Source: an uncultured Clostridia bacterium (GTDB taxonomy: Bacteria; Bacillota; Clostridia; UMGS1810). Taken from it: a DNA stretch of 18,106 bases. The translations under genes were made by a program, and so were the position numbers. Location of the stretch: positions 1 through 18,106 of the forward strand of contig CAKSFP010000040.1 of assembly GCA_934454585.1 (NCBI GenBank), given 5' to 3'. Each line of letters starts with the position of its first letter. Position 1 is the first letter of the stretch. Shown here piece by piece: positions 1-6,919 of this stretch. The notes below the pieces were generated by a model. That model made no database searches, had not been told where the DNA came from, and was given only the letters and a program-made list of their open reading frames with translations.

Positions 1-768
1 GTCAAAAGAAGTCTTGAATTTTATAATCTTGACGCTATTATTTCCGTCGGTTATAGGGTAAACTCCATTCGAGCAACACATTTCAGAAAATGGGCAACAA
101 GTGTTTTAAAAGAATATATGATAAAGGGTTTTGCCATTGACGACGAGAGATTAAAGCAAGGGAAAACCGCTTTCGGAAAAGATTATTTTAAAGAACTGCT
201 TGAACGCATTCGTTCTATCCGTGCAAGCGAGCGCCGTATTTGGCAGCAGATTACCGATATTTATGCGGAATGCAGTATTGACTACGATAAAAATGCACCC
301 ACAACAAAGGATTTTTATGCAATGGTGCAAAATAAATTTCACTATGCGATTGCAGGTCAGACGGGTGCGGAAATTGTGTATTCACGCGCCGATCACACAA
401 AGGAAAATATGGGTCTGACAACATGGAAAAACTCCCCCGACGGCAGAATTTTAAAGTCTGATGTTAAAGTTGCAAAGAATTATTTGAATGAAGAACAAAT
501 TCGCCGATTGGAGCGTACTGTCAGCGGGTACTTTGATTATATTGAAGATTTGACTGAACGCGAAAACACTTTTACCATGCGGGAATTTGCAGACAGTATA
601 AATGAATTTTTGGCTTTCCGCCGCTATAAGATTTTGCCCGATAAGGGAAAAATTTCGCGTAAAGATGCAGAGGAAAAAGCCTTTGCGGAATATGATATTT
701 TTAATAAAACTCAAAAAATCGAATCTGATTTTGATAAAGAAACGGAAAAATATTTGAAGGGTGAATGA
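1..768 (+). CDS. RhuM-family protein, 5'-truncated by the window edge
   Basis: The reading frame is open from base 1 to the TGA at 766-768 and shows 255 residues, so the true start lies left of the window. The first visible part (phrases such as FYNLDAIISVGYRVNS and RATHFRKWA, residues 8-33) is the characteristic core of the RhuM family, named after a Salmonella pathogenicity-island gene (COG3943 type). The remainder is charged and helical, ending in a lysine/glutamate-rich tail. No membrane segment is visible. RhuM genes are often found inside type I restriction-modification loci, and here the gene sits 19 bases upstream of hsdS on the same strand. Its molecular function is not established; a DNA-associated accessory role in the restriction locus is inference. 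An ATG at 118 is in frame but would cut through the conserved core, so I do not take it as the start. Confidence 0.85.
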   Translation, partial: VKRSLEFYNLDAIISVGYRVNSIRATHFRKWATSVLKEYMIKGFAIDDERLKQGKTAFGKDYFKELLERIRSIRASERRIWQQITDIYAECSIDYDKNAPTTKDFYAMVQNKFHYAIAGQTGAEIVYSRADHTKENMGLTTWKNSPDGRILKSDVKVAKNYLNEEQIRRLERTVSGYFDYIEDLTERENTFTMREFADSINEFLAFRRYKILPDKGKISRKDAEEKAFAEYDIFNKTQKIESDFDKETEKYLKGE

Positions 769-787
769 TAGATTGGGGGTGATGTAG

Positions 788-1894
788 GTGGAAAAATATA
801 GACTGCTTGAAGATGTTTGCGAAATACTGGATTCCCAAAGAATCCCAATAACGGCATCGGAAAGAAAAGCCGGAGGATATCCGTATTATGGAGCTAATGG
901 GATACAGGATTATGTTGATAACTATATATTTGATGATGATTTGGTGCTGCTAGCGGAAGATGGCGGTAATTTTGGTTCAAGGGATAAACCGATTGCATAT
1001 AGGGTTTCCGGAAAGTGTTGGGTCAATAACCATGCACATGTTTTAAAACCAAAATCAACTATTAATGTAGATTATCTATGCTACACATTAATGTTTTATG
1101 ATACAACAGGGTTGGTAAATGGAGCTACCCGTCAAAAATTGACTCAATCAGCAATGCGGCAGATGAAAATTCCTTTTGTCAAAATGGATGTGCAAAATGA
1201 AATAGTCAAAAAAATAAATCTTGTAGTAGACTTAATTGGCAAACGAAAAAAACAACTCGAAAAATTTGACGAGCTCGTCAAATCCCGATTTATCGAGATG
1301 TTTGGTGATGGAAACCATCCGCACATAGCACTGATAGATCTTATAATTGAAGGTGCAGGGCTGTCCTACGGAATAGTGCAACCTGGCGACGATGGCACGG
1401 GAGATATGGGAGTTCTACGCCCTGTCGATATGGTAGATGGTAAGATATCGACTGCATCGATTAAGTACATTGATCGTTCTATCGGTGACGGATTCAAAAA
1501 AACCGAGCTATACGGAGATGAATTGCTTATTACCGTGAGAGGAACGACAGGAATAACTGCATTAACCGATATCCGCTTCAATGGGATGAATGTCACCCGT
1601 GGTATAGCAGTTGTCCGATATGATCGTAATAAAATCAATCCTGTGTATCTGAATGCCTATCTCAATACAGATGAGAGTCAGCGGTACATACAAGAGCATA
1701 CAAGGGGTGCCACACTGCAGCAAATCAACCTATCTGATTTGCGGGTGCAGCAGATTATGGTTCCTCCATTGGCACTTCAAGAACAGATGGCGGCCTTCAT
1801 CGAACAAACCGACAAATCAAAATTTGAAATTAAGCAAAGCCTTGAAAAGTTAGAAGTGCTAAAAAAAGCACTAATGCAAAAATATTTTGGGTAG
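788..1894 (+). CDS. hsdS: Type I restriction-modification specificity subunit (HsdS)
   Basis: The product has 368 residues and would be the DNA-recognition subunit that directs HsdM methylation and HsdR cleavage. Two target-recognition domains are visible. The first (about residues 1-135) has the typical PYYGANGIQDYV motif (32-43) and a G-TRQKLTQSAMRQMKIP segment (about 112-129). A helical spacer with KRKKQLEKFDELVKSRFIEMFGD follows (about 152-174). The second domain (about 175-333) has the equivalent GATLQQINLSDLRVQQIMVP segment (from about 307). A C-terminal helix (about 336-368) mirrors the central spacer. The start is a GTG with GGGGGTGA at 775-782, five bases upstream. At 368 residues it is slightly shorter than many HsdS proteins but appears intact. 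The two recognition domains differ, as expected for a bipartite target. Its methyltransferase partner is not in the window. Confidence 0.93.
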   Translation: MEKYRLLEDVCEILDSQRIPITASERKAGGYPYYGANGIQDYVDNYIFDDDLVLLAEDGGNFGSRDKPIAYRVSGKCWVNNHAHVLKPKSTINVDYLCYTLMFYDTTGLVNGATRQKLTQSAMRQMKIPFVKMDVQNEIVKKINLVVDLIGKRKKQLEKFDELVKSRFIEMFGDGNHPHIALIDLIIEGAGLSYGIVQPGDDGTGDMGVLRPVDMVDGKISTASIKYIDRSIGDGFKKTELYGDELLITVRGTTGITALTDIRFNGMNVTRGIAVVRYDRNKINPVYLNAYLNTDESQRYIQEHTRGATLQQINLSDLRVQQIMVPPLALQEQMAAFIEQTDKSKFEIKQSLEKLEVLKKALMQKYFG

Positions 1895-1904
1895 GTGAGA
1901 AATT

Positions 1905-2489
1905 ATGCATATATATGATATAATAGAATTGGTAATAAATGGACTTATTATGGTTACAGGATTTTCAGCAATTATTATTTATAAAACTCAACAACGTTAT
2001 AGTAGGCAAACAGCTGCAACAATGGTAGTGGCACAAATTGACAACATTGAAAACAATTTAAAAAAACTAAAAGACAGTGATACTATTGATGAAATTTTGT
2101 TGTTCAAAACCAATCAAATTTTAGAACATAATTATTGGAATGACAGCCGACATTTATTATTAAGGTATTTAGGAACAAATAATGTGCGCATTTTGGACGA
2201 TTTTTATTCGAGGGTAGAAGAAATCGAAAAATCAAGAAAAATAATATTTGATGAAATGTCGAAAACATGGGAATATAAGGAGCTTGTATATCAATTTAAT
2301 TTAGCAAAAGAGTTGTCGCAAAAAGAGAATTTTGATGTGGATACATCGTGGCTGATTAATTTCAAAAAACATGGATCGTCATTCTCTGCAAATCTTCCAA
2401 AGGATTATTTATGTAAAAACATAAATTATATTAACTATGTTTCTGGAACAGTTGCATATGATATTTTAAGAAAAATGTCATACTGTTAA
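1905..2489 (+). CDS. Small membrane-anchored protein of unknown function inside the hsd locus
   Basis: The product has 194 residues and I do not recognise a family with confidence. Residues about 5-26 form one hydrophobic helix (IIELVINGLIMVTGFSAIII) followed by a basic stretch with KTQQRYSRQ, which suggests a membrane anchor with a cytoplasmic body. The body is mostly helical and charged, with no obvious catalytic motif. The start ATG has AGGTGAGA at 1893-1900 overlapping the end of hsdS, so it looks cotranslated with it; the hsdR start follows 25 bases after its stop. It is far poorer in G+C than its neighbour hsdR: I count 13/60 at 2041-2100 and 15/60 at 2221-2280, against 31/60 in hsdR at 3241-3300. 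This suggests a separate origin as a cargo gene. A role as an additional defence or regulatory protein is inference from position only. Confidence 0.7.
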   Translation: MHIYDIIELVINGLIMVTGFSAIIIYKTQQRYSRQTAATMVVAQIDNIENNLKKLKDSDTIDEILLFKTNQILEHNYWNDSRHLLLRYLGTNNVRILDDFYSRVEEIEKSRKIIFDEMSKTWEYKELVYQFNLAKELSQKENFDVDTSWLINFKKHGSSFSANLPKDYLCKNINYINYVSGTVAYDILRKMSYC

Positions 2490-2514
2490 GATGTGAATTT
2501 TGAGGTATAAACAA

Positions 2515-5500
2515 ATGACAAACTTTGATTTCTTAAAAGCCGAACCGAAATTTGCCGCATTCAGCGATGTGGCTATTTCTGCTGAAAAGATTTTGAATAT
2601 TGATGTGGCTGCATCTGTATTAAACTGCCGCAGGGCTATGGAATTTGCGGTCAAGTGGATGTATTCGGTTGATAAGGATTTGGAAATGCCCTATGAGACA
2701 ACGCTTGTGTCGCTTATAAATTCCGAGGACTTTCGCGATCTCGCCGGCAACGACATTCTTTTCAGAATGAACTATATACGAAAATGCGGAAATGACGCGG
2801 CACATTCGGGCAATAAAATCACGGTTGATCAGGCAAAGCTTTGCATAGAAAATCTCTACATATTTATGGATTTTGTGGCTTGTTGCTACTCGGAAAAATA
2901 TAACGATATCATAACCCCCTTTGACAAAACACTTCTTCAAAATCCGGGCGAAGATGTTAGCGTTAAGCAAAAGGAGCTTGATTTTGAGAAACTAATCGCT
3001 GAAAACAAGGTGTTAAAAGATGAGCTTACCGCGCGCCGTGCCGCTCAGCAGCAGACTTATGTTCCTAAGCCGCTTGATTTATCCGAGTTTAAGACAAGAA
3101 AGATATACATAGATACTATGCTTCAAGAAGCAGGTTGGATTGAAAACGAAACTTGGATAAATGAAGTTGAACTTCCGGGTATGCCCAACAAATCTGAAGT
3201 CGGATATGCAGACTATGTTTTATATGACGATACACATAAACCGCTTGCGGTTGTTGAAGCAAAGCGCACATGTGTTGATGTGTCAAAGGGCAGACAACAG
3301 GCAAAGCTTTATGCCGATATTATAGAAAAGCAGTGCGGCAGACGCCCGGTAATTTTCCTTACGAATGGATTTGAAACAAGGATTGATGACGGACAGTACC
3401 CGGAAAGAAAAGTTGCAGCAATTTATTCAAAGCGCGATTTGGAAAAGCTTTTCAATCTTCGTAAGGCAAGGACAAGCCTTACGAATGTGAGGGTCGATAA
3501 AGATATCGCCGGCAGATATTATCAGGAGGGCGCTATCAAAGCGGTATGCAAGGCGTTTGACGAGAAAAACCGCAGAAAAGCACTTCTTGTTATGGCAACC
3601 GGTTCCGGTAAAACAAGAACGGTCATTGCGCTTTGCAAAGTCCTTTTGGAGCGTGGATGGGTCAAAAACATTCTGTTTTTGGCGGACAGAACCTCGCTTG
3701 TTACTCAGGCAAAACGTGCATTTGTAAATTTGCTTCCCGATTTATCGGTTACAAACCTGTGCGAAGAAAAAGATAATTTTGCGGCGCATTGCGTGTTCTC
3801 AACTTATCAGACTATGTATAATTGTATAGACGAAGTAAAAGACGATGAAGGCAAGCTTTTTACAAGCGGTCATTTTGACCTTTTAATCTGTGATGAAGCG
3901 CATCGTTCGATTTATAATAAATACAGAGATATCTTTAACTATTTTGATGCTCCGCTCGTTGGTCTTACTGCTACACCGAAGGATGAAATTGATAAGAACA
4001 CTTATGAAATTTTCGAACTTGAAAGTGGCGTGCCAACTTATGGCTATGAATTGGCGCAAGCGGTTAAGGACGGATATTTGGTTGACTATATGTCGGTAGA
4101 ATCAAAGCTTAAGTTTATTGAGCAAGGTATCACCTATGAAGAGTTAACTGATGAAGAAAAAGAAGAATATGAAAATCTATTCGAGGACGAAGATGGAGAA
4201 ATTCCTGAAAGAATTAGTTCCTCTGCTTTGAATGAATGGATTTTTAACCGTGATACAATCCGTCAGGTGCTTAATGTCCTTATGACAGACGGCATCAAAA
4301 TTGAATACGGTGAAAAACTTGGTAAGACGATTATATTTGCAAAAAATCATCTCCATGCCGAGAAAATACTTGAGGTTTTCAATTCCGAATATCCGCATCT
4401 TAATGGATTTGCAAAGGTTATTGACAACAAAATCAATTATGCGCAGAGCCTGATCGATGAATTTTCTGATCCTAAAAGGCTCCCGCAGATTGCCATTTCT
4501 GTGGATATGCTCGATACAGGCATTGATGTGCCGGAGGTTTTGAATTTGGTGTTCTTTAAGAAGGTTATGAGTAAGGCAAAGTTTTGGCAGATGATAGGCA
4601 GAGGAACAAGACTTTGCCCGGGATTGCTTGACGGAGAGGATAAAAACAGGTTTTATATTTTTGATTTTTGTGGAAACTTTGAGTTTTTCAGAATGAATCA
4701 AGGGAAACCTACGGCAAATCAGATGGCACTTCAGGGAGCAATATTTAATCTGAAATCGCAAATTATCTTTAAACTCCAAGATATTGCTTATCAAACGGAA
4801 GAGTTAATTGCTTTCCGCAGGAGTTTGGTTGGCGAAATGGTAACAAAAGTTCGAGAACTCAACAAAGATAATTTTGCGGTAAAACAACATTTAAAATATG
4901 TAGAACTGTATGCAAACGAAGAAAATTATGTATCGCTTACATACGAAGATACACTCATTATTAAGGAAGAACTTGCTCCGCTCATTATCCCTGATGATGA
5001 CGAGGCAAGCGCCGTGCGTTTTGATGCACTTATGTACGGTATTGAGCTTGCATATCTTGCCGGAAAAGGTTATGCAAGGCATAGGAGTGATTTGTTCAAA
5101 AAAGTAAGCGGTATTGCAAGCGTTGCCAACATTCCGGAAATATCGGCGAAGTCTGAACTTATCAATAAAATCCTGCATACAGATTATCTTGATAACTGCG
5201 GAATTAATGATTTTGAACATATCCGTGAGTCTCTTCGTAATTTGATGAAATATATTCCGCATAATGTTTTAAGATATGATACCAATTTCAGTGATGATAT
5301 TCTTTCAACAGAGTGGAATGAATCCGAGCTTGAGAGTGATGACCTTAAAAACTATAAAGCCAAAGCAGAGTATTATGTAAGACAGCATCAGGATAACAGT
5401 GTAATTGCAAAATTGAAGAGTAATGTGCCGCTTACAAAGGATGACATTGAAATGCTTGAAAAAATTTTGTGGAGTGAAGTCGGGACAAAAGATGAATATA

Positions 5501-5805
5501 CCGCCGAATACGGTGAAAAACCCCTTGGCGAGTTTGTTCGCGAGATTGTCGGACTTGATATGAATGCCGCAAAAGAAGCGTTTTCTGAATTCCTTGATAA
5601 TGCAAATCTTGATTCAAAACAAATTTATTTTGTGAATCAAATTGTAGAATACATTGTCCATAATGGAATGATGAAAGATTTATCCGTACTTCAGGATGCG
5701 CCGTTTACGGATAGAGGCAGTGTTGTTGAAATCTTTACAGATCTTTCTGTATGGGCAGGAATCCGCAAGGTTATTGAGACGATAAATATGAATGCAGCGG
5801 CATAA
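2515..5805 (+). CDS. hsdR: Type I restriction enzyme, restriction subunit HsdR with N-terminal DUF4145-like domain
   Basis: This is the motor and nuclease subunit of the type I enzyme, 1096 residues from the chosen ATG. Residues about 1-125 resemble DUF4145 (a helical domain often fused to nucleases). The nuclease domain shows D233 and the E248-A-K250 pair of a PD-(D/E)xK site. The superfamily 2 translocase follows: Walker A in MATGSGKTR (about 360-368), DEAH at 460-463, GLTATP at 483-488, and motif VI GRGTRL at 695-700. The C-terminal about 250 residues match the helical C-terminal region of EcoEI-type HsdR. A TTG at 2500 is also in frame, but GAGGT at 2502-2506 lies eight bases before the ATG at 2515, which decides the start. 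All catalytic motifs are present, so the protein should be active if HsdM is supplied from further left. Confidence 0.95.
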   Translation: MTNFDFLKAEPKFAAFSDVAISAEKILNIDVAASVLNCRRAMEFAVKWMYSVDKDLEMPYETTLVSLINSEDFRDLAGNDILFRMNYIRKCGNDAAHSGNKITVDQAKLCIENLYIFMDFVACCYSEKYNDIITPFDKTLLQNPGEDVSVKQKELDFEKLIAENKVLKDELTARRAAQQQTYVPKPLDLSEFKTRKIYIDTMLQEAGWIENETWINEVELPGMPNKSEVGYADYVLYDDTHKPLAVVEAKRTCVDVSKGRQQAKLYADIIEKQCGRRPVIFLTNGFETRIDDGQYPERKVAAIYSKRDLEKLFNLRKARTSLTNVRVDKDIAGRYYQEGAIKAVCKAFDEKNRRKALLVMATGSGKTRTVIALCKVLLERGWVKNILFLADRTSLVTQAKRAFVNLLPDLSVTNLCEEKDNFAAHCVFSTYQTMYNCIDEVKDDEGKLFTSGHFDLLICDEAHRSIYNKYRDIFNYFDAPLVGLTATPKDEIDKNTYEIFELESGVPTYGYELAQAVKDGYLVDYMSVESKLKFIEQGITYEELTDEEKEEYENLFEDEDGEIPERISSSALNEWIFNRDTIRQVLNVLMTDGIKIEYGEKLGKTIIFAKNHLHAEKILEVFNSEYPHLNGFAKVIDNKINYAQSLIDEFSDPKRLPQIAISVDMLDTGIDVPEVLNLVFFKKVMSKAKFWQMIGRGTRLCPGLLDGEDKNRFYIFDFCGNFEFFRMNQGKPTANQMALQGAIFNLKSQIIFKLQDIAYQTEELIAFRRSLVGEMVTKVRELNKDNFAVKQHLKYVELYANEENYVSLTYEDTLIIKEELAPLIIPDDDEASAVRFDALMYGIELAYLAGKGYARHRSDLFKKVSGIASVANIPEISAKSELINKILHTDYLDNCGINDFEHIRESLRNLMKYIPHNVLRYDTNFSDDILSTEWNESELESDDLKNYKAKAEYYVRQHQDNSVIAKLKSNVPLTKDDIEMLEKILWSEVGTKDEYTAEYGEKPLGEFVREIVGLDMNAAKEAFSEFLDNANLDSKQIYFVNQIVEYIVHNGMMKDLSVLQDAPFTDRGSVVEIFTDLSVWAGIRKVIETINMNAAA

Positions 5806-5840
5806 AAAGTTTTCAAAACCCCTTGCAAAACTACAGATAT

Positions 5841-5852
5841 TATGTTAACATA
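5841..5852. repeat. Perfect 12-base palindrome TATGTTAACATA
   Basis: TATGTTAACATA is its own reverse complement. It is followed by further TAACA motifs at 5860, 5871 and 5878. It could be a binding site for a dimeric regulator or recombination accessory factor, but it also occurs in AT-rich sequence where short palindromes arise by chance. Confidence 0.4.
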
Positions 5853-5903
5853 TAGATGCTAACAAATTGATAACAGATAACACCATAGACCAAATAATTA
5901 AAA

Positions 5904-5942
5904 GATTTTAAGCGGAATCGGCGAAGAAAACAGCTTAAAATC
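5904..5942. repeat. 10-base inverted repeat with 19-base loop
   Basis: GATTTTAAGC at 5904-5913 is exactly complementary to GCTTAAAATC at 5933-5942. No T-run follows on the plus strand, so it is not a classical terminator for hsdR. It may be a recombinase-site arm or an RNA hairpin. Confidence 0.5.
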
Positions 5943-5993
5943 AGGCGAAACAACTAAAATCACACTATAACGCACCGAGTGGGAATAATGACG

Positions 5994-6034
5994 AAACCCT
6001 GAAAATCCCCATAACTACGGGCTTTTCGAGGTTT
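5994..6034. repeat. Imperfect hairpin, 16-base arms
   Basis: AAACCCTGAAAATCCC (5994-6009) pairs with GGGCTTTTCGAGGTTT (6019-6034). Fourteen of 16 positions pair, one of them as G-U, around a nine-base loop. It could terminate the hsd transcript, although no uridine tract follows directly, or be part of the element end. Confidence 0.5.
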
Positions 6035-6042
6035 GAAAAGTC

Positions 6043-6064
6043 AAAAGCGTACTAAAAGCGTACT
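6043..6064. repeat. Tandem 11-base direct repeat
   Basis: AAAAGCGTACT occurs twice in immediate succession (6043-6053 and 6054-6064). It lies between the imperfect hairpin and the degenerate sequence leading to the cotJC junction, and may be a recombinase or accessory-protein site of the inserted element. Confidence 0.6.
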
Positions 6065-6081
6065 ACAAAATTAAAAAGCTT

Positions 6082-6291
6082 TTACACGATATCGCTGAGT
6101 TTATCGGCAACTTCACGCTGTTTGTTTGGGTACAGGGGCGTGTGAAGTTTTTTCTGTAAATTAGATTTTTCTATGACAAAATATCTGTTTTTAGTGGGCA
6201 GGATAGCCGAGTTTAGGCTTTCCTGCATTAATTGTGCTATAACAGCTGTCGCTTTTCGCATCTTTGTTTTTGTCTTTAATAATTTACTCAA
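6082..6291 (-). pseudogene. Unrecognised minus-strand open frame, possible gene fragment at the island end
   Basis: A 69-codon frame starts at a TTG (6291) and ends at a TAA (6082-6084). The frame remains open upstream into the antisense of cotJC, with no ribosome binding site before the TTG. The product is basic, ending in PNKQREVADKLSDIV, and I recognise no family. One reading is the 3' part of an island gene whose 5' part was lost at the junction with cotJC. The other is a chance frame. It contains no recombinase catalytic motif. Confidence 0.25.
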
Positions 6292-6298
6292 ACATTTG

Positions 6299-6802
6299 CA
6301 GTACGGCGGACCGGACGGAGAGCTGGGGGCGTCACTCAGATATTTCAGTCAGCGATACACCATGCCGACGAACATGGCGAAGGGTTTGCTTAACGACATT
6401 GCGACCGAGGAACTTGCTCACCTCGAAATGGTGGGAGCAATCGTGTATCAGCTAACGCGCGGCACAGATGTACAGATTGTAAAGGACAGCGGATTTGGTG
6501 ATTATTTTATGAATCACTCCACGGGGGTGTACCCTGCTGACAGCAACGGGGTACCTTTCACAGCAGCATATATTGCCGTCAGCGGAGATCCGCTTGCGGA
6601 TCTTGCAGAAGATATGTCTGCCGAACAGAAGGCAAGGGCGACATATGACAATATTCTCCGCGTGTCCGATGACCCGGATGTGAATGATGTAATAAGATTT
6701 TTGCGCGAGAGAGAAATAGTGCATTTCCAAAGATTCGGAGAAATTCTGAATTCCGTCAATGAAGCAATTACGGCAAAGAACAAGTTTTTTATGAGTAAGT
6801 AA
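6299..6802 (+). pseudogene. cotJC: CotJC-like spore-coat manganese-catalase-family protein, 5'-truncated by the island
   Basis: From QYGGPDGEL onward (codon CAG at 6299), 167 residues match CotJC, a ferritin-like, manganese-catalase-family spore-coat protein. Recognisable di-metal ligands are all present: the E of DGEL, E and H of TEELAHLE, the E of AEQKARATY, and the H of REREIVHF. Intact CotJC normally has about 27-30 residues before QYGG, beginning near MWxYEKKLxYP. These are absent and replaced by unrelated sequence. The open frame can be extended back to an ATG at 6173, but that extension has no ribosome binding site and is unlike any CotJC N terminus. The upstream cotJA/cotJB genes that usually precede it are also missing here. 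I infer a 5'-truncated, probably silent gene broken by insertion of the restriction island. Confidence 0.85.
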
Positions 6803-6808
6803 AAATCA

Positions 6809-6858
6809 CAACGCGCCGGCCGCTTGATGTTATATGCGGTCGGCGCGTTGGCGTTTTT
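6809..6858. terminator. Strong bidirectional terminator between cotJC and lysS
   Basis: CAACGCGCCGGCCGC (6809-6823) pairs with GCGGTCGGCGCGTTG (6836-6850) over 15 positions with a single G-U. On the plus strand GCGTTTTT follows; on the minus strand the hairpin is followed by a run of T (complement of 6801-6805). It can therefore stop transcripts from both cotJC and lysS. Confidence 0.85.
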
Positions 6859-6919
6859 GCTGGTTTGATGAAAACTGTATGATTAATTTTGGACGGGTGG
6901 TTATGATTTCCGTTATATT

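Larger units (their letters stand above)
5806..6298. other. Gene-poor right end of the inserted island
   Basis: About 490 bases separate hsdR from the cotJC remnant and contain no convincing gene. They hold a 12-base perfect palindrome (5841-5852), several TAACA motifs (5846, 5860, 5871, 5878), a 10-base inverted repeat (5904-5913 with 5933-5942), a longer imperfect hairpin (5994-6034), an 11-base tandem repeat (6043-6064), and a minus-strand open frame (6082-6291). This density of short repeats before a sharp junction into a chromosomal gene fits the end of an integrated element, but I see no integrase gene. That interpretation is inference. Confidence 0.5.

Noticed and set aside
2500..2514. 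TTG start of hsdR at 2500
   Set aside because: The only good ribosome site, GAGGT at 2502-2506, lies downstream of that TTG and eight bases before the ATG at 2515.
4177..4794. 205-codon minus-strand frame
   Set aside because: It is antisense to the conserved helicase region of hsdR, has no recognisable product and no start signal.
6173..6802. Single 209-codon gene combining an upstream hydrophobic segment with CotJC
   Set aside because: The ATG at 6173 has no ribosome binding site, the first 42 residues are the antisense of another frame and unlike any CotJC N terminus, and the family match starts sharply at QYGG.
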